Source: Phaeoceros laevis (Eukaryota; Anthocerotophyta; Anthocerotopsida; Notothyladales). Taken from it: a stretch of 33,334 nucleotides of DNA. A model generated the notes under the pieces. That model had not been told where the DNA came from, ran no database searches, and saw only the letters and a list, made by a program, of their open reading frames with translations. The position numbers were made by a program, and so were the translations under genes. The stretch covers positions 1 through 33,334 of the forward strand of contig JBNGIQ010009216.1 of the NCBI GenBank assembly GCA_049999765.1, in the 5' to 3' direction. Positions 10,162 to 20,283 of this stretch are shown here, one piece after another (position 1 is the first letter of the stretch; each line of letters begins with the position of its first letter).

Positions 10162-10713
10162 TGTTAGCACGCTAGGTAGGTGAGTTCAGCTGGGCCGGGC
10201 GTAGCCCATTCTACGCTACCGGGCGCTGTGAGTGCCTCCTGACGGCCACGACAAATTCAGCGGTGAGCATGGAAGCTGGCTTGAGACCCGCTCACAGGTT
10301 CAAGACCAGAATTTGCCCACATCCATCCTAACCGAGCATCGATCGAGCCGCATGCCCCCGGCACACACTCCGTGCATGCCCGACATGGCCAGGCGCTCGC
10401 AGCCCTCCGTCGTACACCCAAAACGTCCCAAAACTTACTCACGCCTCACTTCCGATACGGGTCTTACATAGCCCCCGCCGATCCTGCCACGTGGGCCGGG
10501 AATCAGCCGCGGAGCCAGGCCTATCCGGGCAGCCGGATCCCGACCACCCAATAGGCCAATTTCTCTAACCGTCTGACCCGGGTTACCTAACCTAATTCGC
10601 ATCCGGGTATAAACCTCACCAAGGTTCAGGTCCTAACTGCCACGTAATTAACGAATGTCTTAACGACAATTCTCATCAGGACCAGCGGACGTCAGCATAC
10701 TCTATCGTTAACA
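10162..10713 (-). repeat. Candidate 5' LTR of the Ty3/Gypsy element
   Basis: The segment begins TGTTAGCACG and ends GTTAACA on the plus strand, giving perfect 5-bp TGTTA/TAACA inverted ends, as is usual for plant LTRs. It is 552 bp and lies just beyond the primer site. A second copy is not in the window, so the boundaries are inferred only. An alternative inner end is a TG at 10113, 8 bp from the primer site. Confidence 0.5.
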
Positions 10714-11180
10714 CGCCACAAGTCCCAGTACTTTATTACTTTTAAAATCATAATAATATTTAATCTATCTAAAAACCTGACTAATTTTCTACGACTTTGT
10801 GGGTTTCACCATGAGTGCGGGCCCTACGCTTGCAGGTGGTGTCGGGCCGGTGTGAACGCCCACACGGTCGCCTGCCACTCTCACGGCCATCGTGGCCATG
10901 GTAGGGTGACTATATCTGTTAGGCCCTCCTGACACCCCCCTTTGGATGTGAACCGGGCCTTAGGTGGGTAAGGCGGAGCCCGCCATATGTCATGGATGCC
11001 ATTGCACATGGTATCTCTCTCCCTCTCTCTCCCTTCCTCCTTGGTGGATTGGCGCTTCACGCTCATGCGCACGAGATGCACACGTGGTGAGGCTGGTCGG
11101 CTTGCGTACGCATGGGGGTGGGTACCCACACGGTGGTGGGTGGTTAGCGCGCCGATTGGGGCGGTTGGTCTCTGCAGGGG
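10714..11180. other. Intergenic, no gene seen
   Basis: An AT-rich stretch (10735-10790) is followed by GC-rich sequence and a pyrimidine-rich CT tract at about 11011-11040. Open frames here are short and lack any recognised domain. Confidence 0.5.
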
Positions 11181-11300
11181 CTCGTCCCTCCGAGCGTCCA
11201 AGCGGATCCACCCCACGGCCCTGCAATGCTCGGGTGGCCCCACGCCGGTACCGGCTACGCCCTGGACGGGACCGCCTCTCTCTCTCACACGTCCTCCTCT
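11181..11300 (+). repeat. Left arm of a GC-rich inverted repeat
   Basis: The core CGGCCCTGCAATGCTCGGG and its flanks recur in inverse orientation at 12996-13112, with only a few mismatches over roughly 110 bp. The arms enclose about 1.7 kb of AT-rich DNA that includes the 400-N gap. They may be inverted termini of a DNA transposon or two opposite copies of one small repeat. Confidence 0.75.
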
Positions 11301-11489
11301 CTTCCCTCTTCCTTCACGTTTGCTCCTTCACATTCTACGTCGCAACTAAGTTAGACTGCTTGGCGCAACTGCATTGCACTACTTGGCGCAATTGCATTGC
11401 ATTGCGCTAACAAGCTTCAACCACATAGCCACCCAACTATGAAGTTCTATGAAGTTGTAGGAGTAGTGTGAACGACGTGTCATAAACTC

Positions 11490-11669
11490 TGAATTAGAAA
11501 TAAGTATATGATTTATAAAAGCATAATAATTTTCTTATAAAATAGATTTTGGTATAAAATACCAAATTTTTATTTGATTGATGGTTATTTGGTATCTTAA
11601 AATTGTGCGTTGGTATAAAATACCAAATTCCTATTTGATTGACAGTTATTTAGTATCTCAAAATTGTGC
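11490..11669 (+). repeat. AT-rich tandem repeat (61-bp unit, two copies) before the gap
   Basis: TTGGTATAAAATACCAAAT starts units at 11548 and 11609, which match along their length and both end in AAAATTGTGCG. The unit contains the small palindrome GGTATAAAATACC. The upstream AT-rich flank (11490-11547) is also repeated, more diverged, after the gap at 12187-12320. Confidence 0.75.
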
Positions 11670-11760
11670 GAAGACTTATTGGATTGTAGAAGGTCAAAAA
11701 GATAGCCACTCAAGTAGAAAGTTGTAAGAGTACTAGAAGCTGGTAGGAAGTTAGGAACAA

Positions 11761-12160
11761 NNNNNNNNNNNNNNNNNNNNNNNNNNNNNNNNNNNNNNNN
11801 NNNNNNNNNNNNNNNNNNNNNNNNNNNNNNNNNNNNNNNNNNNNNNNNNNNNNNNNNNNNNNNNNNNNNNNNNNNNNNNNNNNNNNNNNNNNNNNNNNNN
11901 NNNNNNNNNNNNNNNNNNNNNNNNNNNNNNNNNNNNNNNNNNNNNNNNNNNNNNNNNNNNNNNNNNNNNNNNNNNNNNNNNNNNNNNNNNNNNNNNNNNN
12001 NNNNNNNNNNNNNNNNNNNNNNNNNNNNNNNNNNNNNNNNNNNNNNNNNNNNNNNNNNNNNNNNNNNNNNNNNNNNNNNNNNNNNNNNNNNNNNNNNNNN
12101 NNNNNNNNNNNNNNNNNNNNNNNNNNNNNNNNNNNNNNNNNNNNNNNNNNNNNNNNNNNN
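11761..12160. other. Assembly gap (400 N)
   Basis: Four hundred consecutive N. The 11 bases GTTAGGAACAA occur both immediately before and immediately after the gap, and diverged copies of one AT-rich block lie on its two sides, so the gap sits in a local duplication. Confidence 0.99.
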
Positions 12161-12186
12161 GTTAGGAACAACCTATGATAAGATAT

Positions 12187-12320
12187 GGAATTAGAAAATA
12201 TTTATATTATTTATAAAAATATAACAATCTTCTTGTAATGTAAATTTTGTATAGAATATTAAATATTTATTTTATTGACAATTATTTGGTATCTCAAAAA
12301 TTTACAAAGACTTTTCATGC
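12187..12320 (+). repeat. Diverged copy of the pre-gap AT-rich block
   Basis: GGAATTAGAAA..., ...TTATTTATAAAA... and ATTATTTGGTATCTCAAAA follow the same order as in 11490-11669. A further pair downstream (about 12500-12545 and 12594-12638) repeats TGTCATAAAC(T/C)C...GTAGACTTGT. No gene is seen from 12161 to 12995. Confidence 0.6.
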
Positions 12321-12751
12321 TAGAATGAGCTAGACCTTGTGGGCTTTTGTCTTTAGGTCAGGTACAAAGTAACTAGTCATGAATAAAAAAAATCACCAAA
12401 AATATCAATATTATCATATATTTGATCATATTGTGGTATATTTTAATTGTACAAGCCATCACATGGTCACCGCATGCGCCATAATATAGACCAAACTGAA
12501 TGTCACAAACTCCGCTCGTAGACTTGTAGTATTGTACTTATGCAAGATTTGATGGGCCCATTTTATAAATGGCCAACATATCCCAAATGCCGAATGTCAT
12601 AAACCCTTCTTGTAGACTTGTTCTCATGCAACACATGGAGGGGCCATGTGGCCCGTTTATCCCGACGGGGTAGGTGAAGAGGATGGGGGCGATACAAGCC
12701 AAGGCGAAACTCAACCCGGGACGCGTTAAGAGGGGGATGTGAGAGGGACAT

Positions 12752-12895
12752 GAAATCTACAGTGAAATCTAGAGGCTAACATGAGGTTAAGAGGGGGACA
12801 TGAAATCTACAGTGAAATGAAATCTACAGTGAAATCTAGTAACTAACATGACATAGCTTAACCGTCATAGAATGACATAGCTTAACTGTCATAGA
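12752..12895 (+). repeat. Cluster of short tandem repeats
   Basis: GAAATCTACAGTGAAATCTAG recurs with partial copies between 12754 and 12840. It is followed by two copies of ATGACATAGCTTAACYGTCATAG (about 12848-12893), each with a short self-complementary end (ATGAC/GTCAT). Confidence 0.7.
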
Positions 12896-12995
12896 TGGCA
12901 TGTCGAGTAGCTTGCTACTTGACATGTCACAGACATGGCGGCGTGCTCGATCCCCTTGTGGAGTCGGTATAGCGCGGCACCTTACCACTATTACT

Positions 12996-13112
12996 AGAGG
13001 CAGATGTGAGAGAGGAGGCAATCCGGTCCTGGTCCCGAGCGTGGCCGGTACCCCGTGGGGCCACCCGAGCATTGCAGGGCCGCGGGCTGGATCCGCTTGG
13101 AGGCTCCGTCCC
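12996..13112 (-). repeat. Right arm of the GC-rich inverted repeat
   Basis: This is the reverse complement of 11181-11300 with few mismatches, including the pyrimidine-rich edge (CTCTCTCACA on the minus strand), the TACCGG segment and the GGATCC-containing edge. See the left arm for interpretation. Confidence 0.75.
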
Positions 13113-14716
13113 TCCTGGTGGGTAGGGCAGGAGTCTCGTCCGGCACGGGTGTCGGCGGGTTGGGTCTATGGCCAGTGCCGCATCACGACCTGTGGTTGCC
13201 ACCCTCCTCATAGTGTACTAGGTTCATTGCATGGTATTGGCTGCATGGCTTGCTGTAGTTCCCTAGGATATGTGAAGGGGCTCCCTCGTGGATTAAAAAA
13301 AAATCTCGTTAGGAATGATTAGGTAGTGGCCAATCTCTACCAGGGGTTCAGTCGTGAAGTGGTTACTGATGGCTATAGAACTCTGTACAGGAAGAGCTCT
13401 CGGAACAAATGGAAAAATCCCGCTGCGTTCAGGGTCTCCAAGTGTAACGGGTTCGGGCTATATGAAGTAAAATCGAACACTAAAATATTTCGAGGAGGGC
13501 AAAGGCAAAAGTGTTGCTCGCTTGAAAGAGTTACATTATAGAGGATTCTATTAATTACTGTTCTTAACGATTGATAGATCGCCAACCATCAAGAGATTTT
13601 TCACATTAGTAGCAAACAGTATACTCTATTGAAGGAATGTATAAAGAGTCATGATACTATAAGTACTGTCATCACCTTGCTTGTGGCCATGTAAGGATTC
13701 TTCCAAGTTATGTCACTACATTTGGCTGACTTGGGGTTGGAGGGCACCATGTCAATCAATCAATTATTTAAAGTATATATTGTCCTTCGTAGAGTCCTAC
13801 AAATCTTCAGATCGCTCCACTGCTAGGAAGCTTGCGTTTCCTCGATATTGTCCCTCGCCCGTAACGAATTTAAAAGGACTCTTCCTCCACTGTTGAGTAA
13901 AGTCATGGATTGGTTTCTTTTTTCTTAGACAGCTCGTCGTATTTCCATGGACTGATATCCATCGACCTCACTAACTATATCTATTTGTCATAAGGTCTTA
14001 TTCCCATGGATTTTGGGGCTTGCAAACTTAGAAATTTTGCGGCTTGACTTCAAGAGAGACTACAGTCGGGTTCAAGGATGGATTCGAGCAGACATGATCA
14101 ATGCCTAAAGACCGGGCCTTAGCCGGTGCTCATGATCAATGCCTAAAGACCGGGCCTTAGCCGGTGCTCATTAGGTGGGAGCCAGAGAGTCGGCCGACTA
14201 AAGTGAAAGGATCAATCAAGCAAGAAAAGTGTATTGAACATGTAAACAGTCCAGCAAATGAGCCAGAGGCCCTCCAAATAGGTTACACTCCCGGATACAT
14301 CTCGTCTACCATGTACCTATGCTGTATTAGGTTATGATCTCATGCAAACTATCCCTTACCGTCTGAAATTTCAAATCTCAATGGTTTCTTAATTAAATAT
14401 ATATCAATAAAAAGCACCCCAAAAAGAAACAAACCGTGAAACGTTTCGTATGTACATTCGTCATAAACATGTTTCTTATTGATCAGAAATAGTTTCATAT
14501 AACTGCTTCAAATTCTTGACTATGACCTATCATAATTCGATCTGACCTATTAGTGCTATATATCATTATTATACTTATAATATGAAACAATTATAAACTT
14601 GTAGAGCATGCACATCGGATTATGCTATATATATGAAATCATGGAATTAATTCAATCGGTAACACATCAGTTAGCTGATTATTTTCTTAATATATTAAAT
14701 TAGGAGTAGTGTAACA
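13113..14716. other. Intergenic, no gene supported
   Basis: There are only short open frames without recognisable domains. The stretch becomes AT-rich after about 14330. It includes a perfect 38-bp tandem duplication at 14093-14168, listed separately. Confidence 0.5.
14093..14168 (+). repeat. Perfect 38-bp tandem duplication
   Basis: The unit at 14093-14130 is repeated without mismatch at 14131-14168. It contains GACCGGGCCTTAGCCGGT, in which ACCGG and CCGGT form a small hairpin. The lack of divergence suggests a recent event. Confidence 0.9.
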
Positions 14717-14818
14717 ATGGGTGGAGGCTCGTCACCAAATTCATGGAGAACTCTACAAAGAAGTCCTACAAGAAAATCTCATACATATGAAGATACATAT
14801 CCAGCACTTGAAACACAG
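14717..14818 (+). other. Possible short first exon of unknown gene
   Basis: An ATG at 14717 opens 34 codons that end exactly at CAG|GTGATT, a usable splice donor, within otherwise AT-rich DNA. The peptide starts MGGGSSPNSW and is Ser/Thr-rich. No downstream exon could be linked. It could belong to a degraded transposable element together with the hairpin near 15140. Confidence 0.2.
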
Positions 14819-15100
14819 GTGATTTTTTAATGCATCCAATACGTAGTATGATGAAAACAGTGAAATTTTATATAAATTATATTATTATACTTATAAAATT
14901 ATTTTTCTGTTATTATTATCATATGTTATTTTATATCCTAGTTGTGTATTTTTCTTAGGAGCAGTTTGTTTCACGTCACGTTGTATGTTTTTATCTAACA
15001 CTCTTTTCATAGCCTTCTCTTCGTTTTCTGTCTAAGGGGAACGCGTTCCTGTAATATCTCGTTCCATTAGTCGGGAAAAGGATATTTATTGTTGGGGAAA

Positions 15101-15185
15101 GCTTCCGGTTCCGATTTAGGGTATGGGGGAACGATTCCCGTCAATGGAAAACGTTCCCCAATACCCTAAAACGGGAACGTTTCGT
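15101..15185. repeat. Long imperfect hairpin next to the truncated lectin gene
   Basis: The left arm (about 15101-15139) and right arm (about 15146-15185) are complementary with a few mismatches around TTTAGGGTATGGGGGAACG and CGTTCCCCAATACCCTAAA. The loop is about 6 bases. Further GGGAACG/CGTTCC motifs lie at about 15036-15070 and 15171-15195. This is MITE-like. The right arm supplies the stop codon of the truncated lectin gene. Confidence 0.75.
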
Positions 15186-16721
15186 TCCCGTTCGGTTTTC
15201 CGATGCAACCCGGACCTAGCAAGGCCATGGCCGTAGACGGGGCTGCGCACGGGAGGGCCGCTGCCGCCTGCGAGCCTGCGAAGAAAGGCAGACCAGTGAG
15301 CCCGTACACCCCGGTTAGGTCAAAGGGCCCGCCTCTTCCTCCCACTGCGAGCAGCGGGTTGCTCTCCGGATCGAATGTCAGCTGCAGGCAGGCAGGCAGG
15401 CAGTCATTCCTGGACAGCTGATCCATGTTGGAATCTTGATGGAAACATTGATTTCAACAATATGAGCTACCGAATCGACGTTTGTCCCAGTTGCGAATCC
15501 ACGAAGCGGACATGTATACCCATCCTGGAATGTAGCTTGGATGCCCCGGACGCCCTCGCTGCCTGATGTCCAGATTGTCACCCTCACAATCTCCCCGTGC
15601 TCGCCGGTGACGCCATCGTCAAAACTCTGCAGCCTATCCGGGAGACGAGGGATGGCTTTTTCCCTCACCACCTCTTTCTGCGTGCACACCAAATTAACTA
15701 ATATAGTTGAAAGCTGATAAACGGCAGGCCTCCTGAAGAAAAGTTGGAAAACTTACAATACCTGGGGCCAGAAGAGCTTGGCACTGCCGCTAGCCGATTG
15801 GTGGAAAGAGAGCGGGCGGGCTTGGATGATGTATCCCAGCTGCGTGAGGCCCGAGTGATCCACTGTGCCCGTGAAGCCCAGGACGACACCAGGCGGGCCA
15901 TAGCCCACGGCGGCCAGCTCAACGTTATCGCCAACAATTATGATTTCGGCCTCGCTCGGTTGGCGCCTGAGCACACCTTCCTTCCGAAAGCCTGCCAGCA
16001 CCGCCCCCGTGGTGCCATCCGATCCAATGTTGGCAAACATTATGCCTGGCCCGTCGAAAAATTTGTCGTTGTTGGGATCAGAAGTAGCCTACAGGTGCAG
16101 GCAGACAATCACGTATCTTTGATGTGTATGCTTCAATTGATCAGAACCTCGGAGAAAGCTGGAGCCAACCCTTGAACATGAATTCATGCTACACAACATG
16201 TGACAAATTCATGATTGGCGGGCAAAACCTGATGGAAACGTACCGTGGTGGTGTTGCCCTTGGCGTAACCGCGGAGTGGGCTCCTATACCCGTCCAGGAA
16301 TGTAGCCTGAAGGCCAAACAGTCTCATATTGTTGTTGGTGAACCATGCTTGGATGGCCACCACAGGTCCATGGATAGGATTGTCCCGGAATGACCTGAGC
16401 CTGGCAGGCAAGTTTGGGTACACCGGCGACTTGACAATCTGCAGCTGGCAATTCCAAAAAGAGATATCCCACGGCAGGGCAAGGAAAGCTCAAGCAAAAG
16501 TGACCGAGCTCACACTGGTCAGCACAATTTTGAACAGCAGAACTCTGCGAACATCTTTTGAAGAATTGAAAGTGAGTAGTTACCTGATGAGACGAAGTAG
16601 GACTCCCGCTGCAGTGATAGCTGGTTGCCAGGACGGCCAGCAGCAGCACAACCAGGTGCACATGTATCAGTTGCACTGCTCCATCCTCAAGGCATTTGCG
16701 GGCAGAATTCGAAGCTAGCAC
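15166..16721 (-). pseudogene. Truncated jacalin-domain lectin gene, five exons
   Basis: Minus-strand exons are inferred as 16721-16585 (hydrophobic signal-peptide-like VVLLLAVLA), 16438-16244, 16088-15762, 15677-15471 and 15381-15166, all with GT-AG borders and phase 0. The protein matches the plus-strand gene at 21767-23666 through domain 1 (GPVVAI, GLQATFLDGYRSP, TQLGYIIQAR) and the first half of domain 2 (DDGVTGEHGEIV, LTFDPESNPLL). After FFAGS it loses similarity and stops at TAG 15166-15168, inside a hairpin-forming repeat. The first exon has no in-frame ATG, only GTG at 16721. Both ends are therefore defective. Jacalin-type domains bind sugars; the product would have been secreted. It could be a pseudogene or a gene with a misassembled start. 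Confidence 0.75.
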
Positions 16722-17623
16722 CGTTCAGAGTTTGCGGGAAGGCTCCACAGCTCTGCAGGCAAGCTGGATCACGAAGTCTTTGAACTTACAACAGACGGAC
16801 CCATTGAAATTATGCTGCTGCGCCCGACTGGTCACCGACGAAGCCGCGGAGTGGAATTCGAAGCTAGCTAGCGCTGGGCTCCTCACTCTGCATACATTTC
16901 TGTTTTATGAACTACACTACATGTCCATGGATGTACCTAGATATCACGTTTTTTCTTGCTTCATGATTGTGCGCCAGGTCGCTCTGCGAGTCAAGGGGGA
17001 ACGCCATCTGAGCTGCGCTGCTGCCTTGTTTTAACGTTAGTATGTTTACTGCTCCACGCGGCGGTTCGCCGGCATGGAGACTCCGTACCTATGCGTATGG
17101 CTTAGTAAAGCCCAGAAGGCCTGCGGTACCCCAGGTGCATCTTGTACTAGCGTCCCAAATGAAACTTTACATGCTATGCCTTACTTTCATGCCACATATC
17201 CTGCATGTTTGGCATGTCGGGCATACATGTACATAAACTTTATTATTAGACTTGTAGGGTATGAATCTGAGTTGGCCGGTAAACGGCCAGCTTGGGTGCA
17301 CATCTGATGTTTAAAAAAAATCCTCTCAAACCCTGAACAGAAGGCAACTGTGGCAACCCTGCATCACATAGGCCGTCCACCGGCCAAGTCTATGTGTGCG
17401 TTTATTGGGTGATGGGTGTCCTTGTGCAGGCCCTAAGATCTGCGTTTGGCTAGCCGCAAATGTGCAAAATGAGAAGAATGCTTCTGCTTTGGGATCTTGA
17501 TTACTAATTTGTGGTTGTAAGTATAACACGACAAAGCGTGCCGAAGAGTGCCTGGACCGGACCTGCGAAGCTAAAAAGAAAAGGCACCACTCATGGGTCA
17601 TTTTCCCAGGCAGGGCCTAGCTC
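16722..17623. other. Intergenic, no gene seen
   Basis: The stretch contains only short open frames. A 13-bp word, ATTCGAAGCTAGC, occurs just inside the lectin first exon and again about 150 bp upstream (near 16857), which may reflect a small promoter duplication. Confidence 0.4.
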
Positions 17624-17814
17624 TGTAGGGCAGTCTATTGCAATAGACACACACACATGTATTTGGCCGGCAGACGGCCTACAGGTTCGAATATAACTAA
17701 TGCACTAATACCAGGTTGTAGGGCAGTTTATTGCAATAGAGTAGACACACACACATGTATTTGGCCGGCAGCCTACGGATTCGAATATAAACTAATGCAC
17801 TAATACCAGGTTGT
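17624..17814 (+). repeat. Tandem duplication of about 93-97 bp
   Basis: The unit starting TGTAGGGCAGTCTATTGCAA at 17624 recurs at 17717 with small indels. Both copies contain a short ACACACAC run, ATGTATTTGGCCGGCAG and TTCGAATATAA, and both end ACTAATACCAGGTTG. Confidence 0.85.
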
Positions 17815-18623
17815 ATAAGTAGCCAAGGCTCCTTACGGGTGCGGCTTTGGGCCGGTCACCGGCCTACCTCCTCGGACATGCATGCATGCCATTTAGACCG
17901 TGTGTTAGCATGTTGGCACTTGTCTCACATGTCATTATTAAAATCATACAGACAGTCATTATTGATATCATACATACATATTCATACATCCACATGTACT
18001 TATGCCCATGCTATGTCTACATCATACTGCATGGTGCATATGGTTCGACGAGATGCACCAAGAGCATAAGGGAATTTGTGGTAAAACAAATAATAAATGG
18101 GGAAAAATCGATGTTTTCTGTGCAGCACGCAGCAGTGCAGCATGAGCACTCCCGCGAGACAAGCTTTTCTGAGAACTGACATGTGCGCGTTGAGAACTTT
18201 TAACTCATGAGTGCATACTTTTTCTCTGTAAAGCTCGAAATCGCATTTACACCTTGTGTGCACGCGTGATCTGCAAAGGTTCCGAAGTCTGAATTTTGAT
18301 GGCGCTCACTGTCCTCTTGCGTTGCTCGTGGACCTACGGTTCAGGCACGGCATCCGGGGGTGGACCCAGATGTCTGTAAAATAAAGCTTGCCTTGCACGT
18401 TTCAGTAGGTCATCTAAAGTTACAGTTGCTGAACCTGGAGGCAAGTGGAACGTACACTGAGCCATGGCCTGCTGCCGGATGGCTTCAGCTCGATGCCTCC
18501 GCCGTTGCCTGGAAACCTGCTGACGAGTGCTGCTAGGCAGCGGGTTTGTTACAACATCTACATTCATGTGTCTTTGAACGTTTTTGTGCCCTAAGATACA
18601 AACTGTTAAGGCTTGCTTTGCAG
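17815..18623. other. Stretch upstream of the P450, no gene supported
   Basis: No N-terminal P450 exon (membrane anchor, proline-rich hinge or WxxxR helix-C motif) could be found here. A 43-codon minus-strand frame ending near 18334 looks protein-like (Arg/Leu-rich helix, then GPPPDAVPEP) but is not recognised. Confidence 0.4.
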
Positions 18624-20283
18624 ATTTTCCCTGAATGCGGGACTGCATCCCTCTTGCTCCAGCCTAATGGAGCAGCAGTGGGGGTTGCTGCTTGGAACGC
18701 TGCTGCTGGGACTGGCGGTGCTGCTGGTGCAGTGGAGCAGCAGCAGCAGGAGGCTGAGGTTGCCGCTGACGAGCTGGGCCGGGTAGTGGAGGCCATTGGG
18801 AGCCACCTCGGTCAGCCTGTCAACTTGGGCTGCCTGTTCGGGGCTTTCAACCTCAACAACATTGTTCGGATGGGCATGAGCAAGTCTGTAATTGGCAGCT
18901 ACAAGGTAGAGGATCCGCAAAATGAACAACAGCAGCAGCTAGTCACCTGTTCATCACCACTGGCAGGTAGTAAGTACAACGTATGCAGCCATTGATAAAT
19001 TCTGATCCGTCCCTCCTCCAGATGTCTCTAGCTTGATTGTTTCCTGTCACCTCCGAGATTTAGGAACGCTGTAACCGACGTTGTGTGTACACACAGTGAC
19101 AAAAGCAGAGCCTGCAGCTGCAGAGGATCATCGTGAGGGGTTGTTTCACCTTATCAGGGCAGGCGTGGACAGGGCCTCAGTGATGGGCATAGGGGACGCG
19201 GTCCCCTGGCTGTCCTTCCTGGACAGTTTCATCCTTCCCAAAGCCAAGTTCGAGCAATCCCAACGGCAGCTGGACGCATTCTACTCCAGTGTCATCCAGG
19301 AGCACCGGCTGTACCGGGCGGCTAATCCTGGATGCCAGCCCCGGGATTTCGTGGATGTGCTGCTCAGCGTCTCATCAGCCTCAGACGGGGAAGCTCTAAC
19401 CGACACAGTGATCATGTCGCTGCTCAATGTGAGTCAGTCCCACCTGCAATCTTGATTTCCTGCCTGCCCTGGCCATGGATGCAGTCACACATCTTGAGCA
19501 CTTCTCAGCTGCCATGCATATGGCCAGGACACGGTAGGAGCCGGAACAGACACCGGCTCCGTCACCATGGAGTGGGCCATGGCGGAGCTGCTGAAGCAGC
19601 CTGCCCTGCTGGAGCAGGCGGCGCGGGAGCTGGAGCAGGTGGTGGGGAGAGGCAGGGCCGTGGCAGAGTCGGACATCCCCAACCTCCCCTTTTTGCAGGC
19701 CGTGGTGAAGGAGACGCTGCGCATGCACCCGCCCCTACCTCTCCTCCTCCCGCACTACTCCACCCAGGCCGCTACCGTTGGAGGCTACCACATTCCTGCC
19801 AACACGACGGTCATAGTAAATGTCTGGGCCCTGGGTCGAGACCCTGCCTCATGGAAAGATCCTGACCAATTCCGGCCTCAACGATTCCTCCTCCACGACC
19901 CCGACGCCAGGTAAGTAGACACACCTTCTTGCAATCTTGAGGCTTCCTCTCAGGAATGAATGCAATCTGAAGGCAAGCTTGCAGAGGGCCTATGGCTTAT
20001 ACCTACTTGCGCTGTTTGGCGTACCTTGATTAGGTCGGAAGTGGACTTGCGCGGGCATCACTTCCAGCTGCTGCCATTCGGATCTGGCAAGCGCATCTGT
20101 CCGGGCATCGGGTTAGGGCTCACCATGCTGCACCTCACCCTGGCCACGGTGCTGCACAGCTTCACCTGGTCGCTCCCCGTAGACGTGAAGCCCCAGGATC
20201 TGGACATGTCCGAGCAGCGAGGGCTGGTCGCTCGTAGAGCCTTCTCCCTGAAAGCCGTGCCACATTCCAAGGTACCAGTGTAG
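18624..20283 (+). CDS. Cytochrome P450, CYP71-clan type, N-terminus missing
   Basis: Exons are inferred at 18624-18966, 19097-19428, 19528-19910 and 20034-20283, with consistent phases and GT-AG borders. The protein is a heme-thiolate monooxygenase. Visible are PWLSFLDS and DFVDVLL, typical of plant A-type P450s; the I-helix oxygen-binding motif AGTDTGS; the K-helix ExxR in KETLRMHP; the FRPQRF segment; and the heme loop FGSGKRICPG with the Cys ligand codon at 20098-20100. The stop is at 20281. About 130-150 N-terminal residues (ER anchor and helices A-C) are not found upstream, and the start of the first exon is Ala/Gln-rich and unlike other P450s. The gene may be truncated, or its first exon may be diverged. 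The substrate cannot be predicted. It lies between two opposite jacalin genes. Confidence 0.88.

Larger units (their letters stand above)
286..10713 (-). mobile_element. Degraded Ty3/Gypsy LTR retrotransposon
   Basis: Reading the minus strand from high to low coordinates gives an LTR candidate (10713-10162), a tRNA-iMet primer-binding site (10104-10091), gag with a CCHC zinc knuckle, an Asp protease (DTGA), RT (YLDD), RNase H, integrase HHCC and an integrase DDE core. RNase H lying before integrase defines the Ty3/Gypsy order. The internal region is about 9.8 kb, long for the family, because of two extra coding segments: an acidic spacer between protease and RT, and an insert with a PHD-like finger between RNase H and integrase. 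The coding path is broken by stop codons (for example 1108-1110 and 8824-8826) and frameshifts, so this copy is not autonomous as sequenced. The left LTR is missing from the window, so the true left boundary is unknown. Confidence 0.93.

Noticed and set aside
10605-10615. TATAAA in the candidate LTR
   Set aside because: GTATAAAC is on the plus strand, whereas the element is transcribed from the minus strand.
13326-13541. Plus-strand 71-codon frame starting MANLYQGFS
   Set aside because: No homology recognised, no splice context, and AT/GC composition like the flanking non-coding DNA.
15115-15170. TTTAGGG and CCCTAAA words resembling the plant telomere repeat
   Set aside because: Only one copy on each arm of a hairpin, with no tandem array, so it is not an interstitial telomeric tract.
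18334-18530. N-terminal P450 exon or separate small gene
   Set aside because: The protein-like frame is on the minus strand, opposite to the P450, and has no P450 motif; it is too short to assign.
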